This document shows, one piece after another, positions 44,073 to 52,551 of a stretch of 64,000 nt of DNA. Source of the stretch: Pontibacillus marinus BH030004 = DSM 16465 (GTDB taxonomy: Bacteria; Bacillota; Bacilli; Bacillales; BH030062); the NCBI RefSeq assembly GCF_000425225.1, contig NZ_AULJ01000019.1, positions 59,886-123,885 on the forward strand, written 5' to 3'. Made by a program: the position numbers and the translations under genes. The notes under the pieces were generated by a model. The model made no database searches, was not told the DNA's origin, and saw only the letters and a program-made list of their open reading frames with translations. Position 1 is the first letter of the stretch. The number at the start of each line of letters is the position of its first letter.

Positions 44073-44107
44073 ACAAGCGGAATCTCCTTAGAGGAAATCC
44101 CGCTTCA
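44073..44107 (-). terminator. Terminator of the met operon
   Basis: Stem AAGCGGGATTTCC/AGGAGATTCCGCTTG followed by T-rich sequence on the minus strand, just after the M20 gene. Confidence 0.8.
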
Positions 44108-44110
44108 ATA

Positions 44111-45301
44111 TTATTTTCCTTCTTCATATTGAAATTTAATAGACTGTAATACATCAGGTTTAGTAAATAACTCAAGGCCAGTTAAAGCAAGAGCTTTTGC
44201 TCCAGTAATCAGAGCATGATCTCCCCTTTCAGATTTAGCTGCTTCTCGAAAATCATTTGTATGAGCCACTAAGTCCTCTGACCCAATTTTAATATAAGGA
44301 TGGATGGTAGGAACTACTTGGCTAATGTTACCGGCATCCGTAGAACCTATACCTTGGCGTTCTTCTTTGAAATCTTCCCCAAGTTGCTCAACCTTTTCCT
44401 TAAACAATTCATCAAAACGTGGTGTTACATAAAAGTTATCAACCCCATTTTGAATTCTAGTCATTTTGTAACTAGAGCCAGTAGTTAAAGCTGCTCCTTC
44501 TGCTATTCTCTCGACTTTTTCAGTGATTTCATCACAAGTTGTACGTGTTGCAGCTCGGGTGAAAAAGCGAGCTCTAGCATAATCAGGGACGATGTTTGGA
44601 GCCTCTCCTCCATCCAGAATAACACCGTGAATTCGAACATCATCTGTAACATGCTGGCGCAACGCATTAACTCCATTAAACAATTGGATAACACCATCTA
44701 AAGCATTCACACCCGCTTCAGGGTTCGCGGCTGCATGCGCAGACTTCCCAAAGAATTCAAAATCAATCGGATCTACAGCAAGTGTCTCAGCAGAACCTGT
44801 TGTTCTTCCCAGTGGATGCACCATCATACAGGCATCAAATTCTTGCACAAGTCCATGCCTTACAAACGTACCTTTTGCACTTCCATTAGTACCCCCTTCT
44901 TCAGCAGGGGTCCCTAACACCGCTACTTCACCTCCAATTTCTTCAATAAGTTCCCCTAATGATATAGCCGCTGCCACACTTGTCGTACCGATGATGTTGT
45001 GACCACAAGCATGCCCTAATCCCGGCAAAGCGTCATATTCCGCTAAAAAGCCAATCTTAGGTCCAGGTTTTGTAGAGGATTTACGAGCAATAAAAGCCGT
45101 GTCGTGTTCAGGGATATTTCGATCTAGCTCAAATCCCGCCTCCTCTAATAACAAACACAGTAAATCAGATGCAAATCTTTCTTCATTTCCTACCTCAGGA
45201 TGTTCATGAATTTCATGACTAGTATGAATATAGGTAGATCGTTTATCTTCAATAGACTGTAAAACGATATTCTCTAATGATTCAGTAGTCTCTAACGTCA
45301 T
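44111..45301 (-). CDS. M20-family amidohydrolase/deacylase in the met operon
   Basis: A 396-residue M20D-type metal-dependent amidohydrolase. Visible metal-site segments: GFLAEYDALPGLGHACGHNI, TPAEEGGTNGSAKG (acidic pair) and MVHPLGRT; the lid domain starts at FEFFGKSAHAAANPEAGVNA. This resembles N-acyl-amino-acid hydrolases and AbgB-like peptidases. It starts 16 bp after metQ under the SAM riboswitch, so it likely releases methionine or a precursor from an imported N-acyl or peptide form. GGGAGGGAG precedes the ATG. Confidence 0.88.
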   Translation of the reverse strand: MTLETTESLENIVLQSIEDKRSTYIHTSHEIHEHPEVGNEERFASDLLCLLLEEAGFELDRNIPEHDTAFIARKSSTKPGPKIGFLAEYDALPGLGHACGHNIIGTTSVAAAISLGELIEEIGGEVAVLGTPAEEGGTNGSAKGTFVRHGLVQEFDACMMVHPLGRTTGSAETLAVDPIDFEFFGKSAHAAANPEAGVNALDGVIQLFNGVNALRQHVTDDVRIHGVILDGGEAPNIVPDYARARFFTRAATRTTCDEITEKVERIAEGAALTTGSSYKMTRIQNGVDNFYVTPRFDELFKEKVEQLGEDFKEERQGIGSTDAGNISQVVPTIHPYIKIGSEDLVAHTNDFREAAKSERGDHALITGAKALALTGLELFTKPDVLQSIKFQYEEGK

Positions 45302-45317
45302 TGTGTCTCCCTCCTAT

Positions 45318-46142
45318 TTACCAGCCAATGTTCTCAAGTGGAACAAATGTAGGGATTAGTGAATCGTTATACACTTCTCGAATATGATTGGCCACTTCTT
45401 CTTGTTGATAAATTTTTACGATTTTTTGATAGACTTCTTTATCCGTTTCATCTGCACGTGCTGCAATGATATTGATGTATGGCTTAGCTGTATCGTCTTC
45501 AATGAAAATCGCATCTTTCACAGGGGTAAAACCTGCTTCGACAGCTACACCATTATTAATAATCGAAGCTGCTACATCTGGTAATACACGTGGAGTTTGG
45601 GCAGCTACAATAGGTTCAAACTTAAGATTCTTAGGATTTTTCGTAATCTTTTCAATGGAGCCATTTCCATCAAAATTTTCCGGCAGACCAATAAGTCCTG
45701 ACTTTTCTAACAGTAATAGAGCACGGCCCATATTTGTTGCTTCTTTCGGTAAAGCGATCTTACTACCCTCAGGAATCTCACCAACATCCTTATACTTTTC
45801 AGAGTAAATTCCCATCGGCGCAATTAACGTTGTTCCAATTGGAGCTAAATCTAAATCGTGTTCTTTAATAAATGCGTCAAAATAAGAAACCGTTTGGAAT
45901 GCGTTTAAATCAATATCTCCATCAGCTAAAGCTAAGTTAGGTCGTACATAATCTGCAAATTCTACTAACTCAATTTGAATGTCCTCTTTTTTTGCTTCCT
46001 CTTTAATTTTCTCCCAAATCGGTACGCCAGAGCCATTCAGCCCTACTTTCACAACTTTGTCTTCTGCACTCCCTTGATTACAACCTGCTAAAACACTCCC
46101 TAATACAACAAGTAAACTAAGTAACGTTACTATTTTTTTCAT
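45318..46142 (-). CDS. metQ: Methionine ABC transporter substrate-binding lipoprotein MetQ
   Basis: A 274-residue NlpA-family binding protein. The lipobox is LAGC after an 18-residue signal peptide; then VKVGLNGSGVPIWEKIKEEA and LNAFQTVSYFDAFIKEHDLD, typical of MetQ. The start at 46142 has AAAGGAGG upstream; an upstream in-frame ATG lies within the permease gene. Third gene of metN-metP-metQ, importing methionine, with expression set by a SAM-I riboswitch. Confidence 0.93.
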   Translation of the reverse strand: MKKIVTLLSLLVVLGSVLAGCNQGSAEDKVVKVGLNGSGVPIWEKIKEEAKKEDIQIELVEFADYVRPNLALADGDIDLNAFQTVSYFDAFIKEHDLDLAPIGTTLIAPMGIYSEKYKDVGEIPEGSKIALPKEATNMGRALLLLEKSGLIGLPENFDGNGSIEKITKNPKNLKFEPIVAAQTPRVLPDVAASIINNGVAVEAGFTPVKDAIFIEDDTAKPYINIIAARADETDKEVYQKIVKIYQQEEVANHIREVYNDSLIPTFVPLENIGW

Positions 46143-46158
46143 AATATTATTTCCTCCT

Positions 46159-46821
46159 TTAATGTCTGCGAATTTTTCTTGATAATTGATTCCCAACTGT
46201 TTGAATCACCTGTACGATGACAACAAGTAATAAAACCGTTATGATCATGACTTCTGTTTCAAACCGTTGATAACCGTATGCAATGGCCAAGTCACCAAGT
46301 CCTCCTCCGCCAACAAAACCTGCCATGGCGGATGCACCTACCAGACCAATTGCTGCGATCGTAATATTAAGGACCAGGGAACTAAGTGCCTCTGGGATTA
46401 ATACGCGAAAGACAATCTGCCATGATGTAGCTCCCATTGCTTCTGTCGCTTCTACTACGCCTGGTTCAACCTCTAGTAAACTACTTTCAACGAGGCGTGC
46501 GATGAATGGCCCAGAGAATAATACCAAGGGAACTACTGCTGCTGCGGTTCCTATTGACGTCCCCACGATCAATCGTGTAATAGGTAAAATCGCTACAAGC
46601 AAAATGATAAAGGGTATGGACCTGAAGAAATTGACTATAGCGTTTAATACCTTAAACAAAGGACCATTTTGCAGCAATCCATTCGGTCGAGTTACGACAA
46701 GCGCAACACCGAGCGGTAATCCAATCAGCGAGGCGAAAACCAGTGCAATCCCAACCATTAATAATGTTTCATTTGTAGCTTCTAAAATTTTTGGCCAAAA
46801 TGTATGTAGATCAACCTGCAT
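46159..46821 (-). CDS. metP: Methionine ABC transporter permease MetP (MetI)
   Basis: A 220-residue permease with five membrane segments and the ABC contact loop EAMGATSWQIVFRVLIPEAL. GTSIGTAAAVVPLVLFSGPF is typical of MetI/MetP. It overlaps the end of metN by 11 bp, showing translational coupling, and metQ follows after 16 bp. Forms the methionine importer with MetN and MetQ. Confidence 0.93.
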   Translation of the reverse strand: MQVDLHTFWPKILEATNETLLMVGIALVFASLIGLPLGVALVVTRPNGLLQNGPLFKVLNAIVNFFRSIPFIILLVAILPITRLIVGTSIGTAAAVVPLVLFSGPFIARLVESSLLEVEPGVVEATEAMGATSWQIVFRVLIPEALSSLVLNITIAAIGLVGASAMAGFVGGGGLGDLAIAYGYQRFETEVMIITVLLLVVIVQVIQTVGNQLSRKIRRH

Positions 46822-47839
46822 GTGCTGTCACCTCCTTCAATTGGACTGAAGTTTGAAGATAATGAATGGCCTTTAGAATTTCTGATTGTTCTCCTTGTAA
46901 CTCCACGATTAAATTTCCAAATGGTACTCCTTGAAGCTCTGTGATCTGCCCATGTAAAACATTCACCTCTACATCAAAACCTTTCGAAACCCTCGAAAGA
47001 ATCGGTTCGCCTGTTGTTTCGTTTACAAACGTAATACGATAAATGTGTCGGCTTCTTTCTTGATCAGAAAGCAATCGTAAAATCGATTCCGGTATCTCAT
47101 CCTGCATCACAGTTCGCACGAAATTCTTAGTGGTTTGATGCTTTGGATTTGAAAATACATCGAAAATGGTTCCCTGCTCAATGAGCTGCCCCTGTTCCAT
47201 CACTGCAACTTGATCACAAACCTCTCGGATCACATTCATTTCATGCGTGATCATTAAAATCGTAATGTTATATTCATCCCGAACCCGTTTTAATAAATCT
47301 AATATTGACTTTGTAGTTTCTGGATCGAGTGCAGAAGTGGCTTCATCGCAAAGCAATATTTCTGGTGATGTGGCTAATGCTCGAGCAATCCCAACACGTT
47401 GTTTTTGACCACCTGAAAGTTGATCAGGGTATTGAGTGGATTTGTCACTTAACCCGACAAACTCTAGAATTTCCGTTACTCGAGAATCAATTTCCTTTTT
47501 CGGAACTCCTGCTAAAGACAGTGGAAAAGCCACATTGTGATAAACGTTTTTCGACTCAAGTAGGTTAAAATGCTGAAAAATCATCCCGATCTTTCGTCGC
47601 TGTTCTCTTAGTTCAGATTTCTTTAATGAAGCCATATCACGATCATTCAGTAATACACTTCCACTTGTGGGGCGCTCTAACAAATTCACTAAACGAATTA
47701 GCGTACTCTTGCCTGCTCCACTAAACCCAATTACTCCAAAAATCTCACCTTTCTCTACCTTCAGCTCAACATCATTCACCGCCTTAAACGAAGTTCCATT
47801 ACTTTCATAAACCTTGGTAACATGATCAAAATGAATCAT
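46811..47839 (-). CDS. metN: Methionine ABC transporter ATP-binding protein MetN
   Basis: A 342-residue ABC ATPase. Walker A is GFSGAGKSTLIR, signature LSGGQKQRVGIARAL, Walker B ILLCDEATSALD, followed by a C-terminal NIL domain (about 265-342) that senses methionine in MetN proteins. The ATG at 47839 is preferred because AAAGGAG lies 8 nt away; the earlier ATGs are too close to or upstream of that site. First gene of the SAM-riboswitch operon. Confidence 0.94.
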   Translation of the reverse strand: MIHFDHVTKVYESNGTSFKAVNDVELKVEKGEIFGVIGFSGAGKSTLIRLVNLLERPTSGSVLLNDRDMASLKKSELREQRRKIGMIFQHFNLLESKNVYHNVAFPLSLAGVPKKEIDSRVTEILEFVGLSDKSTQYPDQLSGGQKQRVGIARALATSPEILLCDEATSALDPETTKSILDLLKRVRDEYNITILMITHEMNVIREVCDQVAVMEQGQLIEQGTIFDVFSNPKHQTTKNFVRTVMQDEIPESILRLLSDQERSRHIYRITFVNETTGEPILSRVSKGFDVEVNVLHGQITELQGVPFGNLIVELQGEQSEILKAIHYLQTSVQLKEVTAHAG

Positions 47840-47860
47840 TCGCATTGCTCCTTTCTGAAT

Positions 47861-48038
47861 AAAAAAATCCCCTCTTCTCAAAAAAAGAGAAGAGGGGATT
47901 ACATGGCATATGTAAACCGTCTCTTCTCATCTTTCAAACATTGCATTTGCTGGAATTGGCACAGTGTTTTATGCGAAATACATAAAACCCGCTGCCGAGG
48001 TTTCAAAGGGCCAGTCCCTCCACCTCTCTGGATAAGAA
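47861..48038 (-). ncRNA. SAM-I riboswitch (S-box leader) of metNPQ
   Basis: Minus strand: CTTATCCAGAGAGGTGGAGG, then GACTGGCCC, TGAAACC and CGGCAGC reproduce the S-box core in order. The terminator is AATCCCCTCTTCTC/GAGAAGAGGGGATTTTTTT (47861-47900). SAM binding would end transcription before metN. About 280 bp of AT-rich DNA lies between it and the SASP-like gene. Confidence 0.95.
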
Positions 48039-48321
48039 GAATTTTATTACTATTCAGTTATTTGTTGAAAACAATCATAATTCATAAAGGGATTCAATGT
48101 CAAACACTATTTTCAAAAAAATTAATATATTTACGGGGGAGCGAAAATCCTTTGATCCCTGATAACTCCTATTCTATTAAGTGATAAAGAAATTATGATG
48201 AAAAAATTCAAAAAATATATGATAAAAAAATTACTGATGTTGAAAAGGAACAAAGACACTTTAACGTATATTCTTTTCACCTAATTCTCATACTAAAAAA
48301 AAGAAAGAAGGAGAGATTTTC

Positions 48322-48498
48322 ATGTCCAAACGTACCAAAAAACATGATGCCCAACAAAAAAATAAAGATGGTTTTGACTCCAGCAAACAGGATTCAGAAT
48401 TTGCAGGTGAAATCGGAAGTGCTGCGGCAAATCAAGCACATAAAGAAAAAGCGAAAAAAGCACGGAAATCGAATAGTAGTAACAGGCCGTTAGATTAA
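48322..48498 (+). CDS. Small acid-soluble spore protein-like, 58 residues
   Basis: A hydrophilic, Lys/Gln/Asn/Ala-rich protein starting MSKRTKKHDAQQKNKDGFDS and containing DSEFAGEIGSAAANQAHKEK. The SEFAGE segment resembles the TEFASE-type germination-protease cut site of gamma-type SASPs. GAAGGAGAG lies before the ATG, and a strong terminator follows. I think it is a gamma-like or minor SASP, but no family assignment is certain. Confidence 0.7.
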   Translation: MSKRTKKHDAQQKNKDGFDSSKQDSEFAGEIGSAAANQAHKEKAKKARKSNSSNRPLD

Positions 48499-48516
48499 TT
48501 TAAAAGCAAATTGAAG

Positions 48517-48555
48517 CAAAAGACTTCTTAAAAATTTTAAGAAGTCTTTTTTTAT
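48517..48555 (+). terminator. Terminator of the SASP-like gene
   Basis: Stem AAAGACTTCTTAAAA/TTTTAAGAAGTCTTTTTTT with loop AT; also placed to serve the convergent znuA2 gene. Confidence 0.9.
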
Positions 48556-48578
48556 GGAACTAACAGAAATCCCCTTTT

Positions 48579-49688
48579 TTATTCCAATACTTTTTCTAAT
48601 ACATCTAAGTTTTTTCTCATTAAGCTGAAATAATCCTCATTTTCCTTACGTTCTTCTTCAGTTAATACAGATATATTGTGCAATTGTAACGCCTCAGCAC
48701 CAATTTGATTTTGAATTACTTTTGCTACTTTCGGTGTAACGTTTTGCTCAAATAAAATATATTTAAGATTGTACTTTTCTGACTTCTTTATAATACGTTC
48801 TAACTCTTTTTGAGAAGGTTCATTGGTTGAAGATAGACCTGAAATGGCAATTTGCTTGATTCCATAAGACTCCTCCCAATATCCATAAGCTGCATGTGAA
48901 ACTAAAATCTTATTATTTTCAGTTGTTTCTAATGTTTGGCGGAATTCTTGATCAAGTTCTTCAAGGGTAGCCTTTAATTCCTCAAAGTTTTGCTCAAAAT
49001 CTTTTTTAGCTTCCGGTTTTAACTCAACAAGTTCATTTTTAATATTTTCAGCAAGTTGAATAGCTCGAATCGGATCTAACCATACGTGTGGATCTTTATC
49101 TCCATGGTCATGTGAATGTTCTTCTTCACTAGCATGGTCTTCCTCATCTCCATGCACTTCTTCATGTGCGTGGTCCTCATGACCTTTTCCATGCTCTTCT
49201 TCATGTGCGTGGTCCTCATGACCTTTTCCATGCTCTTCTTCATGTGCATGATCTTCATGACTCTCTTCATGCTCTTCTTCATGTTCTGAGTTAGAGTGGC
49301 TTAGATATTTGACTTCCTTAGCAGCTTCTATTATTTTCACTTTTTCATCTTTCAAAGACTCAGAGATTTTTTCTGCGTACGTTTCAATCCCTCCACCATT
49401 ATAAATAAAGGCATCTGCTTCAGCGATCCTTACCATCATTTTGGCAGTCGGCTCAAAAGTATGAGGATCAGAACCGGCAGGTAGAATGGAATCTACTTCT
49501 ACATGGTTTCCTCCGATTTTTTCAGTAAAGTCTTTAAGTGGAAATAATGTAGTATAGATTTGTAGTTCACTGGTAGTTGAAGAAGTATTTGAATCCTCTT
49601 TGCTATCATTTGAACTTACTTGGTTATCTCCACTGCACCCGACGATAAGTATAAGACTTAATACAGTTAGAATTTGTAATAATTTCAT
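48579..49688 (-). CDS. Zinc-binding ABC substrate lipoprotein, second ZnuA, repeat-rich His loop
   Basis: A 369-residue cluster A-1 protein related to the ZnuA at 16.9 kb: LQIYTTLFPLKDFTEKIGGN, DPHTFEPTAKMMV, DPHVWLDPIRAIQ and ILVSHAAYGYWEES align along its length. Lipobox VGC. The His/Glu-rich loop (about residues 130-205) is longer than in the first copy and is built of 13-residue repeats of the EEEHGKGHEDHAH type. No ATPase or permease is adjacent, so it probably shares ZnuBC or uses another transporter. Two Zur boxes lie just upstream. Confidence 0.9.
   Translation of the reverse strand: MKLLQILTVLSLILIVGCSGDNQVSSNDSKEDSNTSSTTSELQIYTTLFPLKDFTEKIGGNHVEVDSILPAGSDPHTFEPTAKMMVRIAEADAFIYNGGGIETYAEKISESLKDEKVKIIEAAKEVKYLSHSNSEHEEEHEESHEDHAHEEEHGKGHEDHAHEEEHGKGHEDHAHEEVHGDEEDHASEEEHSHDHGDKDPHVWLDPIRAIQLAENIKNELVELKPEAKKDFEQNFEELKATLEELDQEFRQTLETTENNKILVSHAAYGYWEESYGIKQIAISGLSSTNEPSQKELERIIKKSEKYNLKYILFEQNVTPKVAKVIQNQIGAEALQLHNISVLTEEERKENEDYFSLMRKNLDVLEKVLE
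49157..49273. repeat. 39-bp in-frame coding repeat in znuA2
   Basis: Units 49157-49195 and 49196-49234 are identical; 49235-49273 is a degenerate third. Each encodes 13 residues of the His/Glu metal loop, so copy number can change without a frameshift. Confidence 0.9.
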
Positions 49689-49725
49689 GTTTCTCTCCCC
49701 TCATCATTCACTTTTCAAAAAAATT

Positions 49726-49769
49726 ATATCGTAATGATTACGTTTTGTAAATCGTAAATGTTACGATTT
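49726..49769. promoter_or_regulatory. Two Zur boxes (GTAAT type) upstream of znuA2
   Basis: Box 1 (49726-49746) has ATATCGTAAT-G-ATTACG; box 2 (49749-49769) has AAATCGTAA and TTACGATTT. Both match the B. subtilis Zur palindrome, which has T/A where the first locus has G/C. Distance to the znuA2 start is about 40-80 bp. Confidence 0.85.
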
Positions 49770-49781
49770 AATCCAAAAAAA

Positions 49782-49808
49782 TAAAACCAGCGCCTCTAGC
49801 ACTGGTTT
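49782..49808 (-). terminator. Terminator at the end of zur2
   Basis: Stem AAACCAGTGC/GCGCTGGTTT, overlapping the last codons of zur2, then T-rich on the minus strand. Confidence 0.7.
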
Positions 49809-50218
49809 ATTTGACAGGATGGACACTGGCCGTAAACTTCAAAAAAATGATTATCAATTTGGTAATTTGGTAAGTTTGATTCAACTTTCTCAATAGGACA
49901 CACATCAATCGGTGTCATCGTTCCACAAGATTTACAAATAAAATGATGATGATGTCCATGTGTCTCGCAATGGAATCCGAAGTGTTTTTCTCCATTCAGT
50001 ACAGTGTATTCCAAAATACTCAATTCAGCCATCGTATATAAATTCCGATATACTGTATCATAACTAGCTCCAGAGAATTCTTCTTGCAACCTTTTCCACA
50101 CATTCTGCGCAGAAACATATTGATCATATAAAGAGAGGATTTCAAGTAACTTCTCTCGCTGTTTCGTATGCTTATACCCATTATCTTTTAAAATTTGTAA
50201 GGCTCTTTCTACGTTCAT
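49796..50218 (-). CDS. Fur-family regulator, second Zur-like copy
   Basis: A 140-residue Fur-family protein with winged helix (DTVYRNLYTMAELSILEYT), HHHHFICKSCGTM and two CxxC pairs (CKSC, CPSC) plus DVCP, as in Zur. It is clearly paralogous to the zur at 19.5 kb. Start at 50218: AAAGGATG lies 8 nt upstream, while the first ATG of the frame is too close to it. Divergent from the His-rich permease gene, with a Zur-like box between, and upstream of znuA2. It may have its own operator preference. Confidence 0.88.
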   Translation of the reverse strand: MNVERALQILKDNGYKHTKQREKLLEILSLYDQYVSAQNVWKRLQEEFSGASYDTVYRNLYTMAELSILEYTVLNGEKHFGFHCETHGHHHHFICKSCGTMTPIDVCPIEKVESNLPNYQIDNHFFEVYGQCPSCQINQC

Positions 50219-50344
50219 CGCTATCATCCTTTAATTTATAGCTATATGGTTATTATAACGAAAAGTATGTTTGGATGTATATTCTTTCGTTTTTTAAAAG
50301 AAGATATTCATTTTTTACATAGAGGTTAGTATAATAAAAGTAGT

Positions 50345-50365
50345 AAATCGTAACAAATACAATTT
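50345..50365. promoter_or_regulatory. Zur-like box in front of the permease pair
   Basis: AAATCGTAAC-A-AATACAATTT matches 17 of 20 defined positions of the Bacillus Zur consensus and lies 22 bp before the permease start. Confidence 0.65.
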
Positions 50366-50387
50366 AGAATCCAGGAGGCTTAGTTTC

Positions 50388-51395
50388 TTGTTCACCAAAA
50401 CCGCTAGATTCTTCACCCAGTTTTTTATTTACATAATCCTATTTCTTATATTGATTATTTTTCTAATTGGAGATTTTATCCCTGTAGATAACTATGTAAC
50501 AGTACCGACAAAGCTTTTGGATATAAACACTATATTTCTAAGCATCTTTTTAGAAGCTATTCCATTTGTATTGCTTGGTGTATTTATCTCAGCACTCATC
50601 CAAACATTCATAAAAGAGGATCATTTACAACGTTATATCCCCTCCAATCCTATCGTAGCAACTGTTCCAGCTGTGGTGATTGGAGCTATATTTCCAGTAT
50701 GTGAATGTGCTATTGTTCCGATTGTTCGCCGGCTCATTCAGAAAGGGATGCCATTGCATGTTGGTTTTGTTATTTTAGTTTCAGCTCCTATATTAAACCC
50801 AATCGTGTACCTTTCAACTTATTATGCCTTTCAATCTACACCTATAATCGCTCATTCTAGAATGGGACTTGCATTAATTGTATCGCTCTTAATTGGGCTA
50901 TTTATCTATTTCTTTTATGGTAATAAAAATCAGCTAAAAAATACGGATCATGCGAATCACCACACCCATGATCATGATCACCATCATCATTCTAGTAAGT
51001 TAAAAGAAACGCTTTACCATGCTAGTGATGAATTTTTCGATATGGGTAAGTTCTTGTTGTTTGGGGCATTAGTAGCAAGTGTTGTACAAGCATACCTAGC
51101 TAGAGAGACTCTTTTAGAAATCGGAAGTGGAACAATTTCAGGACCTGTGGCAATGATGGGGTTAGCTTACGTATTGTCATTATGCTCTGAAGCAGATGCT
51201 TTTGTAGCTTCTTCTTTTAAAGGTGTAACATCTGGCGCGGCTCTTTTAAGCTTTCTTGTATATGGACCTATGATTGATTTAAAAAATACGATTCTATTAT
51301 TCGCTTATTTTAAAAAGAAATTTGTCATGGGCTTCTTGATCATTGTAACTTTCATAGTATTTTGGATCACATTGTTATACCAACTTTGGATGTAA
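50388..51395 (+). CDS. Permease of the YraQ/UPF0718 (DUF318) family, His-rich loop
   Basis: A 335-residue protein with about eight membrane segments, similar to B. subtilis YcgR. GAIFPVCECAIVPIVRRLIQ and VLSLCSEADAFVASSFKGV are the two family signatures with conserved Cys. A cytoplasmic or external loop near residue 190 holds a His/Asp cluster (HHTHDHDHHHHS), suggesting metal binding. TTG start with AGGAGG nine bases away. Coupled with the TIGR03943 gene, and preceded by a Zur-like box, so a role in zinc movement is likely. Confidence 0.88.
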   Translation: MFTKTARFFTQFFIYIILFLILIIFLIGDFIPVDNYVTVPTKLLDINTIFLSIFLEAIPFVLLGVFISALIQTFIKEDHLQRYIPSNPIVATVPAVVIGAIFPVCECAIVPIVRRLIQKGMPLHVGFVILVSAPILNPIVYLSTYYAFQSTPIIAHSRMGLALIVSLLIGLFIYFFYGNKNQLKNTDHANHHTHDHDHHHHSSKLKETLYHASDEFFDMGKFLLFGALVASVVQAYLARETLLEIGSGTISGPVAMMGLAYVLSLCSEADAFVASSFKGVTSGAALLSFLVYGPMIDLKNTILLFAYFKKKFVMGFLIIVTFIVFWITLLYQLWM

Positions 51396-51407
51396 GGAGG
51401 ACAAGCT

Positions 51408-52361
51408 ATGAATCAGAAAACCCATATGCTTTTTAGAAGCGTAATATTAACAGGTTTCACCTTATTGGTTTTCAAACTACTCGTAACACAAGATTTGTTC
51501 AATTATATTGCACCGAAAATGCAACCCTTCTTTTATTTTACATTGATTGTATTGTTTATTCTTTCGTATGTACAGTTTAGTCGAAAGAATCAGAAGGAAG
51601 AAGATACTCATTGTAATTGCAACCACGAGCACTCCTATACAAAATCTTTTAAAAAGTCGTTCTTAGTGTATGGGCTTTTCATTCTTCCGATTTTTTCCGG
51701 CTTTTTATACTCAGATCATACACTTGGATCCGAAATGGCGAAGAAAAAAGGGTTCAAATATGAGATAGCTTCTGATAGCAATGAAACACCTGATAACCCA
51801 GAAAACTTGAATAATCAGTCTGAAACAAAACCAAAGATGGAGGAAGAAAAAGAGATAGAGAATACAAATAATACGTCTCAAGAAAACAATTCACAAAACG
51901 ACCAAGGTACAAATCTAAATGGCATCTTAACACCAAAAAAACTTTATCCAGAACGTTACAAAAAAATGCTTCAAACAGATAGGTTTCATCTTTCAGCAGA
52001 TAATTATATTGGAACAATTAATATATTAGAAGAAGAACCAAATACATTTAAAGGGAAGTCTATTAAATTTAACGGATTTATTTTTAGAGAAGATTCGTTT
52101 AATTCCAATCAAATTGTAGTTGGAAGAATGGGCGTATCTTGTTGTGTTGCGGATGCTGGGATTTTTGGTCTTATGGTTAAAGGTAGTGATTTTAGTTCAT
52201 TCCCTACCGACTCATGGGTGGAAGTCACTGGTACTATAATCGTGAAAAAATATAAAGGCTGGTCGCTTCCTATGGTTAAAATGAAGTCCATAAAGAAAAT
52301 CAAAAAGCCTACACAACCCTATGTTTATGAGAATATTGATTTTAACAACTTACCGAATTAA
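51408..52361 (+). CDS. TIGR03943-family putative permease subunit (YcgQ-like)
   Basis: A 317-residue protein. N-terminal membrane segments (about 10-65 and 85-105) enclose a short HCNCNHEHS metal-like motif, followed by a Glu/Asn-rich linker (about 125-175) and a C-terminal soluble domain with VGRMGVSCCVADAGIFGLMV, the family's hallmark. This pairs with the DUF318 permease as in ycgR-ycgQ. It starts 12 bp after it. Probably part of a zinc-responsive transporter; the mechanism is unknown. Confidence 0.87.
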   Translation: MNQKTHMLFRSVILTGFTLLVFKLLVTQDLFNYIAPKMQPFFYFTLIVLFILSYVQFSRKNQKEEDTHCNCNHEHSYTKSFKKSFLVYGLFILPIFSGFLYSDHTLGSEMAKKKGFKYEIASDSNETPDNPENLNNQSETKPKMEEEKEIENTNNTSQENNSQNDQGTNLNGILTPKKLYPERYKKMLQTDRFHLSADNYIGTINILEEEPNTFKGKSIKFNGFIFREDSFNSNQIVVGRMGVSCCVADAGIFGLMVKGSDFSSFPTDSWVEVTGTIIVKKYKGWSLPMVKMKSIKKIKKPTQPYVYENIDFNNLPN

Positions 52362-52363
52362 CG

Positions 52364-52397
52364 CTAAAAAACCCCTCAAATGAGGGGTTTTTTCTTA
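52364..52397 (+). terminator. Terminator of the permease pair
   Basis: Stem AAAAAACCCCTCA/TGAGGGGTTTTTT. Confidence 0.92.
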
Positions 52398-52505
52398 ATA
52401 CGCACCTACATTAAAGAAAATTATACTTCAACAAATGCCTATTTGGGGGACAAAGTACGGTGAAAGTCAATAGATACGACTTCTTCACACAACTTTAAAA
52501 CCATC

Positions 52506-52545
52506 TAAAAAACTCCCTGAGAAGCTTTGTTCTCAAGGAATTTTA
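52506..52545 (-). terminator. Terminator of the carboxypeptidase gene
   Basis: Minus-strand stem TTCCTTGAGAA/TTCTCAGGGAG followed by T residues. Confidence 0.75.
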
Positions 52546-52551
52546 ATGAAT

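Noticed and set aside
46283..46849. Long plus-strand frame opposite metP
   Set aside because: It is antisense to a clear permease gene, low-complexity in composition and without a ribosome binding site.
49076..49282. Met/Lys-rich open frame within znuA2
   Set aside because: It is a shifted reading of the repetitive His/Glu codons; the znuA2 frame is conserved along its whole length.
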